From Gemmatimonadaceae bacterium (GTDB lineage: Bacteria > Gemmatimonadota > Gemmatimonadetes > Gemmatimonadales > Gemmatimonadaceae), in contig JADZDM010000006.1 of the NCBI GenBank assembly GCA_020851035.1, positions 1-64,000 on the forward strand: DNA of 64,000 nucleotides. Reading direction: 5' to 3'. Positions 47,583-55,393 of this stretch are shown here, one piece after another. The notes under the pieces are model-generated. The model worked only from the letters and a program-made list of their open reading frames with translations, searched no databases and had not been told where the DNA came from. Position 1 is the first letter of the stretch. Each line of letters starts with the position of its first letter. The translations under genes and the position numbers were made by a program.

Positions 47583-49409
47583 ATGACCACCGCACCGCGT
47601 TCGTTCACCCGCGACCTCTTCGCCGGCGAGATCCACGACGACCTGATCTTCCCCTATCCGGATTCGCTCGAGCAGCGCGATCCGGCGGAAGCGGCCGTCG
47701 TCACCCGGATCATCCGCGAGCTCAACGCGCTGGTGGGGGACCTGATACGTCCCGAGCAGTTCGACGAGGACGAGGCGATTCCCGAGCCGGTGATCCAGGC
47801 GTTCGCACGTCTGGGGTTACTTGGCATCAGCATCCCGAAGGAGTACGGCGGCCTCGGGTTGTCCACGGCGGGGTACGCGCGGGTGTTCGCGGCGGTGGCC
47901 ACCGTCGATCCGTCGCTGGCGGTGCTGGTGGGGGTGCACTGCGGCCTGGGGGGCAAGGCCATCGCCCTCTACGGAACCGCCGACCAGAAGGCGCGCTACC
48001 TGCCTATGCTCGCGCGCGGCGAGACGCTGGCGGCTTACGCGCTGACCGAACCCGAGACGGGGTCCGACGCGCAGCACATCGTCACCACCGCGCGGCTGAA
48101 CGACGCCGGTACCCACTGGCTGCTGAGCGGGCGCAAGTACTGGATCGGCAATGGCCACCGCGCCGGCGTGCTGGCCTGCTTCGCGCAGACCCCGGTGGAG
48201 CGCGACGGTCGCACGGTGATGCGCCCCACGGCGTTCATCGTCCGGCCGGACATGCCCGGATTCCACATCGAGCGCACCTTCCGCAAACTCGGCATCAAGG
48301 GATCCACGCAGGCGGAGTTGCGGTTCGACAATATGGCCGTGCCGGTGGACCACGTGCTCGGCGAGGTGGGCAAGGGGTTCAAGGTGGCGGTGCATGCCCT
48401 GAACGCCGGCCGGCTGAGCCTCGCCGCGGGCTGCACGCTCGGCACCCGGGCGATCCTCGGCCAGTTCGTGCAGTACGCCGGCGAGCGGGTGCAGTTCGGC
48501 AAGCCGCTGGCGGACTTCGAGATCACGCAGCGCAAGATGGCCGACCTCGCCGCCGACCAGTACGCCGCCGACAGCATGATCGGCGTGCTGGTCTCGCTGA
48601 TGTCCCGCGAGGGCGTGGACGCGTCGCTGGAGGCGGCGTGCGTGAAGGTGTTCGCGAGCGAGATGGCGTGGCGCGCGGCGGACGAGATGGTGCAGCTTGC
48701 CGGCGGGCGCGGCTTCTGCAAGCCGTGGCCGTACGAGCGGCAGCTCCGCGACGTGCGCATCAACCGCATCTTCGAGGGGGCGAACGAGATCCTGCGGCTC
48801 TTCATCGCGCTGAACGGCGTGCAGGGGCCGGCCGAGACGCTGCAGGAGCTGGGCGACGCGATGAAGGCCCCGATGCAGAACATGGGGCTGCTCACGGAGT
48901 TCGTGGTGAGCAAGGTGAAGAGCGCGCTGCGGGTGGGGGAAGACGCCACCGTGGACACACCGCTGCATGCCCGCCTCGATCCCCACCGCAGGTACTTCGA
49001 GAAGCACGTGGCCGAGCTGCGCACCGCCACCGACGCCGCGATCATGGCGCACAAGAAGCAGCTCATCGACCGGCAGATGCTGGTGGAGCGGCTCTCCAAC
49101 ATGGCAATCGAGCTCTTCGCGCGCGCCTGTGTCCTGAGCCGCACGCAGCGCCTGCTGCGCGAGCGGGGGCTGGAGGCGCTGGAGCGGGAGCTGCACCTCT
49201 GCGACCTGTTCTGCGTGCAGAGCGGCCGTCGCTTCCGCGAGCAGCGCGAGAACCTCGAGAGTCCGCAGGACGCGACGCGCCGCGCGATCGCCGAGGACCT
49301 GCGGGCGGCCGGCGGGGCGTTCGTGCCGGACTCGGTGCTCGAGGTGCGGCTGGACCTGCCCCGCCACCCGGTGGTGCCGCTGCGGGAGCCGTCGCAGGAA
49401 GTTCGGTGA
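47583..49409 (+). CDS. Acyl-CoA dehydrogenase, VLCAD-like with C-terminal extension
   Basis: First step of fatty-acid beta-oxidation. 608 residues, longer than the 380-residue short/medium-chain enzymes, matching the very-long-chain group. Motifs: LGISIPKEYGGLGLSTAGYA, ALTEPETGSDAQ, KYWIGNG, FRKLGIKGSTQAELRFDN, LAGGRGFCKPWPYERQLRD and the catalytic FEGANEILRLF (Glu398). The extra 190 residues form a helical C-terminal domain. ATG at 47583. Its TGA lies inside the first unit of the CCGGTGACA array. No electron-transfer flavoprotein gene is adjacent. Confidence 0.92.
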   Translation: MTTAPRSFTRDLFAGEIHDDLIFPYPDSLEQRDPAEAAVVTRIIRELNALVGDLIRPEQFDEDEAIPEPVIQAFARLGLLGISIPKEYGGLGLSTAGYARVFAAVATVDPSLAVLVGVHCGLGGKAIALYGTADQKARYLPMLARGETLAAYALTEPETGSDAQHIVTTARLNDAGTHWLLSGRKYWIGNGHRAGVLACFAQTPVERDGRTVMRPTAFIVRPDMPGFHIERTFRKLGIKGSTQAELRFDNMAVPVDHVLGEVGKGFKVAVHALNAGRLSLAAGCTLGTRAILGQFVQYAGERVQFGKPLADFEITQRKMADLAADQYAADSMIGVLVSLMSREGVDASLEAACVKVFASEMAWRAADEMVQLAGGRGFCKPWPYERQLRDVRINRIFEGANEILRLFIALNGVQGPAETLQELGDAMKAPMQNMGLLTEFVVSKVKSALRVGEDATVDTPLHARLDPHRRYFEKHVAELRTATDAAIMAHKKQLIDRQMLVERLSNMAIELFARACVLSRTQRLLRERGLEALERELHLCDLFCVQSGRRFREQRENLESPQDATRRAIAEDLRAAGGAFVPDSVLEVRLDLPRHPVVPLREPSQEVR

Positions 49410-49682
49410 CAGAAATCCGGTGACATCAGAAATCCGGAAATCCGGTGACAGTGCACTCGGGGAAATCCGGTGACAGGAGATCCGGTGACAGGAAATCCGG
49501 TGACAGTGCACTCATTTCATGTGGGTAGTGAGTGCACTGTCACCGGATATTCCCCGGAGGAAATGAGTGCACTGTCACCGGATTTTCACTGTCACCGGAT
49601 TTTCACCTGTCACCGAATTCTTGGTCCGGAGGAAATGAGTGCACTGTCACCGGATTCTTGTCACCGGATTCTCGTCACCGAG
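49402..49682. repeat. Array of CCGGTGACA repeats, six direct then seven inverted
   Basis: Between convergent genes. Units reading (T)TCCGGTGACA start at 49402 (as TTCGGTGACA), 49416, 49441, 49466, 49481 and 49496. Inverted units (TGTCACCGGA and close variants) start at 49538, 49573, 49590, 49608, 49645, 49659 and 49673. Several carry the extension GTGCACTC. A 31-base block is exactly duplicated at 49554-49584 and 49626-49656. The two halves meet at a perfect 20-base inverted repeat (49495-49514 with 49529-49548). Not CRISPR: units are short, spacers 0-27 bases and irregular, and orientation flips. Confidence 0.9.
49495..49548. repeat. Central 20-base inverted repeat (hairpin/cruciform) of the array
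   Basis: ATCCGGTGACAGTGCACTCA (49495-49514) pairs perfectly with 49529-49548 across a 14-base loop (49515-49528). It is the axis at which the array units change orientation. In RNA from either strand it forms a stable hairpin and could end transcription from both convergent genes; in DNA it could form a cruciform or bind a dimeric protein. Confidence 0.85.
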
Positions 49683-49750
49683 ATTTCGTGCTTCGGCGCC
49701 CTCCCCTCTCGCATCGGTGACGATGCCGCGCCGAACACGCCCCCAACGGC

Positions 49751-50629
49751 CTACGACTGGAAGTCGAGCCCGAGGTCGAGCGCCGGCGCCGAGTGGGTGA
49801 GCGCCCCGATGCTGATCCAGTCCACGCCGGTGGCGGCGATGGAGCGCACGCGGTCGAGCGTCACGCCGCCACTGGCCTCCACGATCGCCCGGCCGGCGAC
49901 GAGCTTGACGCAGTCAGCCATCGCATCGAGCGACATGTTGTCGAGCATGATCACGTCGGCGCCGGCAAGCAGCGCCTTCTCGACCTGGGCGATGCGGTCG
50001 GCCTCCACCTCCACCTGCGTGCCGGCGGGGAGCGTGGCGCGGACGGCCGCCACGGCAGCCACGATGTCGCCCCCCACGGCGGCCAGGTGGTTGTCCTAGA
50101 GCATCGCCATCGACGCCAGGTCCATGCGGTGGTTCCGGCCGCCGCCGCAGCGCACGGCGTACTTCTCGAGCTGGCGGAGGCCGGGCGTGGTCTTGCGGGT
50201 GTCGAGGATGCGGGCCGGCGTGCCGGCCACGGCCTGCACGAAGGTGCGCGTGACCGAGGCGATCCCCGAGAGGTGCATCATGTAGTTCAGTGCCACCCGC
50301 TCCGCCTGCAGCAGTGCGCGTGCGGGGCCGGTGATCCGCAGCACGGCGTCGCCGGGCTCCACCACCGACCCATCGGAGCGCACGACGTCCACCCGCACGT
50401 GCGGCGAGACCTGGCGGAACGCCTCGATGGCCAGCGGGCCACCGCAGACCACGCCCGCCGTGCGCGCACCGAGCGTGGCCGACGACATCGCCGATGCGGG
50501 GATGGTGGCGAGGGTCGTCACGTCCTCGAACGCGCGGTCCTCGAACAGGGCCTCACGGACGGCGGTGCGCAGCGGGATCTCGCGCAGCGGGAAGCCGAAG
50601 ATGTCCGGGACTGCGGGCTGCGTGCTCAT
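49751..50629 (-). pseudogene. nadC: Quinolinate phosphoribosyltransferase with in-frame amber stop
   Basis: NadC converts quinolinate and PRPP to nicotinate mononucleotide. The frame is intact over 292 codons (293 with the stop) except codon 178, TAG (50096-50098, complement). Before it are EALFEDRAFEDVTTLATIP, ARILDTRKTTPGLRQLEKYA, VRCGGGRNHRMDLASMAML; after it DNHLAAVGGD, VEVEADRIAQ, DVIMLDNMS and EASGGVTLDRV. The expected residue is the Lys of KDNH, a quinolinate/PRPP-binding lysine, so AAG to TAG by one base (T to A at 50098 on the given strand). The ATG overlaps the nadA stop by four bases. Either a real lesion or a base-call error. Confidence 0.88.
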
Positions 50630-51639
50630 TCGCCCGGATCGACGCCGGGGCCGGGCGGCGTGGACGGCGTGGTGCCGCCGATCGCGATCATCCGGTCGAT
50701 GGCCCGGCGCGCCCGGTCCGCCACGTCACGCGGCACGGTGATGCGGTGCTCCATGGTCTGCAGCGCGGCCAGCACCTTGGGCAGCGTGGTCACCTTCATG
50801 TAGGCGCAGCTCGCACGATCGTTGGCGGCGAAGAAGGTCTTGGACGGGTTCTCGTGGCGCAGGCGGTGCAGGATGCCGATCTCGGTCGCGACGATGAACT
50901 CGGTGGCGGCGCTCTCGGCCGGACGCCGGATCATCCCCTCGGTGCTGAGGATCGAGAGCTGCCGGCTGGAGACCGCGCCGCTGGACACGGCATCCAGCAC
51001 ACTGGTGCTGCAGCCGCACTCCGGATGCACCAGGAACTCGGCGTCGGGATGGGCGGCGCGCATGCTGTTGATGTTCTCCGGGTCGATGCCGGCGTGCACG
51101 TGACACTCCCCCATCCACACGACGATGTTCTCGCGCCCGGTCACGCGCTTGACGTGGGCGCCGAGGAACATGTCAGGGCAGAAGAGGATGGTGCGCTCGG
51201 CCGGGATGGCCTGGATCACCTCCACCGCATTGCCGGAGGTGCAGCAGTAGTCCGTCTCCGCCTTCACCTCGGCAGTGGTGTTCACGTAGCTCACGACCAC
51301 GGCGCCGGGATACTCCCGCTTCCACGCGCGAAGCTGTTCGGCGTCGATGGTGGACGCCAGCGAGCAGCCGGCGGCCAGGTCCGGGAGCAGGACCGTCTTC
51401 TGCGGCGAGAGGATCGCCGCCGTCTCGGCCATGAAGTGGACGCCGCAGAACACGATCACCTCGGCATCGGTGCGGGCGGCCTCACGGGAGAGGCCGAGCG
51501 AGTCACCCACGTAGTCGGCCACGTCCTGGATCTCGGGCCGCTCGTAGTTGTGCGCCAGGATCACCGCGTTGCGTTCCTTCGCCAGCGCGCGGACCTGCGC
51601 ATGGAGCGCGGCGTCATACTGCGTTTCCAGCACCGTCAT
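50626..51639 (-). CDS. nadA: Quinolinate synthase
   Basis: Condenses iminoaspartate with dihydroxyacetone phosphate to quinolinate using a [4Fe-4S] cluster. 337 residues. Motifs: ILAHNYERPEIQDVADYVGD, VFCGVHFMAETA, LPDLAAGCSLA (cluster Cys), YVNTTAEVKAETDYCCTSGN, FCPDMFLGAHV, WMGECHVHAGI, HPECGCS (cluster Cys) and NDRASCAYMK (cluster Cys). Second enzyme of the operon; ten bases after nadB and overlapping nadC by four. Confidence 0.96.
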   Translation of the reverse strand: MTVLETQYDAALHAQVRALAKERNAVILAHNYERPEIQDVADYVGDSLGLSREAARTDAEVIVFCGVHFMAETAAILSPQKTVLLPDLAAGCSLASTIDAEQLRAWKREYPGAVVVSYVNTTAEVKAETDYCCTSGNAVEVIQAIPAERTILFCPDMFLGAHVKRVTGRENIVVWMGECHVHAGIDPENINSMRAAHPDAEFLVHPECGCSTSVLDAVSSGAVSSRQLSILSTEGMIRRPAESAATEFIVATEIGILHRLRHENPSKTFFAANDRASCAYMKVTTLPKVLAALQTMEHRITVPRDVADRARRAIDRMIAIGGTTPSTPPGPGVDPGE

Positions 51640-51649
51640 GCCGTCGTCC

Positions 51650-53161
51650 TCACCATTCGATGTGCGTTTCGCGCCACTTCCGCTTGGCGCGCGGGAAGTC
51701 GCTGCGGAAGTGCCCGCCGCGACTCTCCTTCCGAAGCAGCGCCGCCTGCACGATCATGCGGGCGGTCTGCACCATGTTCAGCTCCTCGGTGGCCCCCTCG
51801 GGCAGCCGCGCCTCGATGGCGTCCACTTCCTTCACTGCCACGCGCAGGCCGCGCGCGGTGCGGTCGATCCCGGCGTACTGCCACATCACGTTCCGCACCG
51901 CGTCGGCCGCCACCTGCGCGGCGCCGCGGTCCCGCAGCACCGGCACGGTCCATGGCACGAAGGCCGGCTCCCGCACGCCGTGCGGCCCGGTCAATGCAAT
52001 GTCGCGGCTGACACGCTCCGCGAACACCAGCCCCTCGAGCAGCGAGTTGGAGGCCAGCCGGTTGGCACCGTGCACGCCGGTGCAGGCCACCTCGCCGGCG
52101 GCGTACATCCCTGGCACCGTGGTACGGCCATCGAGGTCGGTCACGATGCCGCCCATCATGTAGTGTGCCGCGGGGGTGACCGGGATCAGGTCGTGGCGGG
52201 GGTCCACGCCGCGCGCGGTGCAGAGCGCGAAGATGCCGGGGAAGCGCGTGTCGAAGTCCGTGATCGCGCGGGCATCGAGGTGCACGATCCCGGTGCGTTG
52301 CTGCGCACGGAAGATCTCGCGGGCGACGATGTCGCGCGGCGCCAGCTCGGCCAGCCGGTGCTTCTCGGGCATGAACCGCTTCCCGGTGCCGTCGAGCAGG
52401 ATCGCTCCCTCACCGCGCACCGCCTCGCTCACCAGCGCCAGCGGGTTCTCGCTGGTGGCGAGGGCGGTGGGATGGAACTGCACGAACTCCATGTCGGCCA
52501 TGCGTGCGCCGGCGCGGTGCGCGATCGCGAAGCCGTCGCCGGTGGCCACGGTGGGATTGGTGGTGTGCCGGAACACCTGCCCCAGCCCACCCGTCGCCAG
52601 CACCACCGACTCCGCGTAGACCTCCACCGGCCGGCCGTCGATGGCGGCGCGCACGCCGATGCAGCGCCCGTCGACGAGGATCACGTCCAGCACGCGGGCT
52701 GTCTCGAGCACCTTCACGTTCGGGGCCGCCAGCACGCGCTCGATCAGCGTGCGTGACACCTCCGCGCCGGTCTGGTCACCGCGCGCGTGCACGATCCGGC
52801 GGCGCGAGTGTGCCGCCTCCTTGCCCAGCTTGAAGCCGCCGGCGGCTGTGAGGTCGAACTGCGCCCCCGCCTCCACCAGTTCGCGCACGCGATCCGGGCC
52901 TTCGCGCACGAGCACGTCCACCGCGTCCACGTCGCAGAGGGCTGCACCGGCGGCAAGCGTGTCGCGGCGGTGCAGCTCGGGACTGTCACCGGCGCCGAGT
53001 GCGGCGGCGATGCCGCCCTGCGCCCACATCGTGTTGGAGTCGCGCAGCGTCCGCTTCGTCATCAGCAGCACGGGGCCCTGCTCCGCGCAGCGCCAGGCCG
53101 TGAACAGTCCGGCGACACCGCTGCCGACCACCAGCACGCGGGTCGAGATGCGCGGGATCAT
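51650..53161 (-). CDS. nadB: L-aspartate oxidase
   Basis: FAD enzyme that makes iminoaspartate, first step of de novo NAD synthesis. 503 residues. FAD motif VVGSGVAGLFTAWRCAE, then DSNTMWAQGGIAAALG, the HSRRRIVHARGDQTG stretch, LATGGLGQVFRHTTNP, MEFVQFHPTAL, the active-site loop RGEGAILLDGTGKRFMPE, VTPAAHYMMGGI and GANRLASNSLLEGLVF. The ATG shares a base with the stop of the regulator gene (TGATG), so regulator and enzyme are translationally coupled. Confidence 0.96.
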   Translation of the reverse strand: MIPRISTRVLVVGSGVAGLFTAWRCAEQGPVLLMTKRTLRDSNTMWAQGGIAAALGAGDSPELHRRDTLAAGAALCDVDAVDVLVREGPDRVRELVEAGAQFDLTAAGGFKLGKEAAHSRRRIVHARGDQTGAEVSRTLIERVLAAPNVKVLETARVLDVILVDGRCIGVRAAIDGRPVEVYAESVVLATGGLGQVFRHTTNPTVATGDGFAIAHRAGARMADMEFVQFHPTALATSENPLALVSEAVRGEGAILLDGTGKRFMPEKHRLAELAPRDIVAREIFRAQQRTGIVHLDARAITDFDTRFPGIFALCTARGVDPRHDLIPVTPAAHYMMGGIVTDLDGRTTVPGMYAAGEVACTGVHGANRLASNSLLEGLVFAERVSRDIALTGPHGVREPAFVPWTVPVLRDRGAAQVAADAVRNVMWQYAGIDRTARGLRVAVKEVDAIEARLPEGATEELNMVQTARMIVQAALLRKESRGGHFRSDFPRAKRKWRETHIEW

Positions 53162-53934
53162 CAGCGCGAGCCCTCAGGGGTGGTGACCGCGATGACGCGA
53201 CCGCGGCGGCGCAGTACCGGGCTCACGCGCGCGATCTGGACCGGCGGTTGCGCGGCGATGAGCGGTTCCGGGGCGCCGATGGCCTCGGGGGCCTCGGTGG
53301 CGACGAACCGATAGAGCTGCGCGGGACGTCCGGTGGTGCTGGTGCGCTGCTCCCGGGTGGGCCTGACGATGCCGAGCATGTCCACCTTGCGACGGAAGTT
53401 CCGCTTGTCGAGATCGCGGCCAAGGATGACTTCGTAGACGCGCTGCAGCTCGCTGAGCGTGAAGCGGGGGGGCAGCAGCTGGAAGCCGACGGTGGTGTAG
53501 GAGAGCTTGTTTCGGAGCCGTGCGAGGGCGTAGTCGATGATGCGCCGATGGTCCAGCAGCAGCGCGGGCAGCGAGGCGACCGGCCACCACTCGGCAGGTG
53601 TGCCGGCGCCGGGGGGCATCAGGTCGGCGGCGACGAGGGCGTAGTGGCCGACGCTGACGGTGCGCTGGCCGGGATCGCGGGCCACGTCGCCGAACGTATA
53701 GAGCTGTTCGAGCCAGACCTCGGCGCTGCCGGCGGCCGCGGCGAGGGCTCGCCGGGCGGCGAGATCGAGCGCCTCGTCCGGGCGGACGAGGTCGCTGGGG
53801 AGGGTCCAGGCCTGACCGACCGGCGCGAGGAGCACGTGGAGTGCGTCGGCGCGGATGGTGAAGACCACGACGTCGACGCCGACACGGATCGTCGGGACGG
53901 CGGGCAACGGCCCCGCCCGGTTAGTGTCTGGCAT
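53161..53934 (-). CDS. nrtR: NrtR-type Nudix-related transcriptional regulator of NAD synthesis
   Basis: 257 residues from ATG 53934. An N-terminal Nudix-like domain (VDVVVFTIRADALHVLLAPV, QLYTFGDVARDPGQRTVSVG) precedes a winged-helix domain (FTLSELQRVYEVILGRDLDK, RNFRRKVDMLGIV). In the Nudix box the catalytic REL-x-EE-x-G becomes RALAAAAGS, so hydrolysis is probably lost and ADP-ribose or NAD-related ligand binding kept, as in many NrtR proteins. NrtR represses NAD genes; here it leads nadB-nadA-nadC. A palindrome covers its own start region, which suggests autoregulation. Confidence 0.85.
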   Translation of the reverse strand: MPDTNRAGPLPAVPTIRVGVDVVVFTIRADALHVLLAPVGQAWTLPSDLVRPDEALDLAARRALAAAAGSAEVWLEQLYTFGDVARDPGQRTVSVGHYALVAADLMPPGAGTPAEWWPVASLPALLLDHRRIIDYALARLRNKLSYTTVGFQLLPPRFTLSELQRVYEVILGRDLDKRNFRRKVDMLGIVRPTREQRTSTTGRPAQLYRFVATEAPEAIGAPEPLIAAQPPVQIARVSPVLRRRGRVIAVTTPEGSR

Positions 53935-53958
53935 ACACGATAATAGTGTACGGCACAC
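53925..53958 (-). promoter_or_regulatory. Candidate NrtR operator over the nrtR start
   Basis: TACAC-GATAATA-GTGTA (53934-53950) is an inverted repeat with an AT-rich centre in an otherwise GC-rich region, and its last T is the T of the nrtR start codon complement. Flanking GTGT (about 53925) and CACAC (about 53954) add further half-sites at roughly 10-base spacing, so two or three overlapping palindromes may exist. It lies where a repressor would block transcription or initiation of the whole nad operon. Identity as an NrtR box is inference from position. Confidence 0.5.
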
Positions 53959-54085
53959 ACCAAGCGCAATCTCGCCCGGCGACGGCGGCTCGCGCGCGCA
54001 CCCGGCTGAATCACGCGGACGGGAAATCCGTAGGTGAGGCTGTCGCGACACCCTGGCCGCGGCACGTCCCGCACGGAGATGCACC

Positions 54086-54472
54086 ATGACGCTGCTCCTC
54101 AACCTCCTCTGGTTCACCATCGGCGGCGGTATCGTCGCCGGCCTCGCCTGGCTGGCGCTGGGCGGGTTGCTGGCGCTGACGGTGGTCGGCCTGCCGTTCG
54201 CGATCGCCGCCTGGCGCATCGCGGGGTTCGCGGCGTGGCCGTTCGGGCGGACGCTGGTGGACGTGCGGGACCTGGGCGGGCAGCCGATCGCCGGCACCGA
54301 CCTGGCGAACGTGCTCTGGATCATCTTCGCCGGCATCTGGCTGCTGATCTCGCACGTGACGGCCGGCGTGGGCTACTGCCTCACGATCGTGGGCATCCCG
54401 TTCGGGCTCGCACACTTCCGGCTGGCGGCCGTGTCGTTCGCGCCGCTGGGGAAGCGGGTGCAGCACCTCTGA
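54086..54472 (+). CDS. YccF family inner-membrane protein
   Basis: 128 residues, nearly all hydrophobic. Two YccF repeats are seen: LLLNLLWFTIGGGIVAGLAW with VVGLPFAIAAWRIAGFAAWP, and NVLWIIFAGIWLLISHVTAG with IVGIPFGLAHFRLAAVSFAP. The repeated N-x-x-W and GxPF/A motifs are typical of the DUF307 (YccF) domain. Function unknown. Divergent from nrtR with a 151-base gap. Confidence 0.88.
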   Translation: MTLLLNLLWFTIGGGIVAGLAWLALGGLLALTVVGLPFAIAAWRIAGFAAWPFGRTLVDVRDLGGQPIAGTDLANVLWIIFAGIWLLISHVTAGVGYCLTIVGIPFGLAHFRLAAVSFAPLGKRVQHL

Positions 54473-54513
54473 GCGAGCGTCCGTTGCCATGGCGCGCGTG
54501 ACCCGGGCCGCCG

Positions 54514-55110
54514 CTACCGCCGCACGAACCCGGCTTCGAGCATCGTAAAGTGATCCGCATCGCCGAAACGGTGCCGCGAGAGCGCAACCCGAAGCCCCAC
54601 CGACGACGAGGCGGCGCCGGCGCTGCGCCTCGCGACGATGAGCGCGAGCGCGCCGTTCAGCCCATGCGCTCCGGTGGCGCCTGAGCTGCCGAGCGCACCG
54701 AGCAGCGTCAGCCCGCCTGACGGCACGAGCCAGACCCCGGGGCTCACCGCGATCGGCAGCGACAGGTTGGCGCGCACACCTCCGACGACGACACCGAAGC
54801 CCAGCGCACGGGGCACCACCACCACGGCGAAATCGGGGCCAGGGCGATTGGGCCGCAGGGACGTGGCGGTGAGGCCGATCGCGGCGAAGGACAGGTCGAG
54901 CGACTCACTCGAGCTGGGCAGCATGATCGTGCCACCGACCAGCCAGCGACCACTGTCCGCCGGCGTGACCGGGTCGGTCGCGATGGTGTCAGCAGGCACC
55001 GAGTCGCGCTGCTGCGCTTTGGCGGGGCGGACGGCCAGCACGACGAGCAGGCTCGCGAGCAGTGCCAGGAGTCGGCGACCGGACGGATCGCGGTATCTGG
55101 TGACGTGCAC
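54514..55110 (-). CDS. Exported protein, possibly outer-membrane beta-barrel-like
   Basis: About 198 residues from GTG 55110, chosen because it directly precedes a signal peptide (RRLLALLASLLVVLAVRPAKA). The mature part alternates strands (WLVGGTIMLPSSSESLDLSF, DFAVVVVPRALGFGVVVGGV) and ends with HFTMLEAGFVRR, where a terminal aromatic residue is lacking. The longer frame to 55380 has no coding character. Family not recognised. Confidence 0.55.
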   Translation of the reverse strand: MHVTRYRDPSGRRLLALLASLLVVLAVRPAKAQQRDSVPADTIATDPVTPADSGRWLVGGTIMLPSSSESLDLSFAAIGLTATSLRPNRPGPDFAVVVVPRALGFGVVVGGVRANLSLPIAVSPGVWLVPSGGLTLLGALGSSGATGAHGLNGALALIVARRSAGAASSSVGLRVALSRHRFGDADHFTMLEAGFVRR

Positions 55111-55393
55111 GTACGGTCGCCCCGATCGGGGTGAGAGGGTCACTCTCACCCAGGATCGCCGGCGCGGGCTCGCGACGGCATACGTCATGTGACGTAGAGG
55201 TGCGATGCGCGGCAGCCCCCACGCGTGCCGTCCGCGTGCGGATGCATGACACGCCCCGTCACACGCGGGCCACGTGCAGCCGCGTCGACATTCGCGATCC
55301 ACGATCGGCAACGGCACCCGCATGTCCCGCATGCGTTTCGCCGCCGCCTGCGCAGGGCAGACGGCGGCGGAACACGACATGCACTGCTGGCGC

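Noticed and set aside
47817-49511. Long minus-strand frame opposite the acyl-CoA dehydrogenase gene
   Set aside because: Arg/His/Leu-rich shadow of a confidently identified gene; typical of antisense frames in GC-rich DNA.
49402-49682. CRISPR array
   Set aside because: Units are about 10-20 bases, spacing is 0-27 bases and irregular, units change direction in the middle, and no cas genes are near.
50096-50098. Pyrrolysine-type or genome-wide recoding of TAG
   Set aside because: TAG ends several ordinary genes in the window, and the replaced residue is a lysine one base change away.
49470-50099. 209-codon plus-strand frame made of repeated MSALSPDF/CHRI-type words
   Set aside because: It is generated by the CCGGTGACA array and then runs antisense to nadC; no independent coding signal.
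53161-54336. Extended nrtR product of 391 residues
   Set aside because: The upstream part is antisense to yccF and Arg/Pro-rich; ATG 53934 fits NrtR family length.
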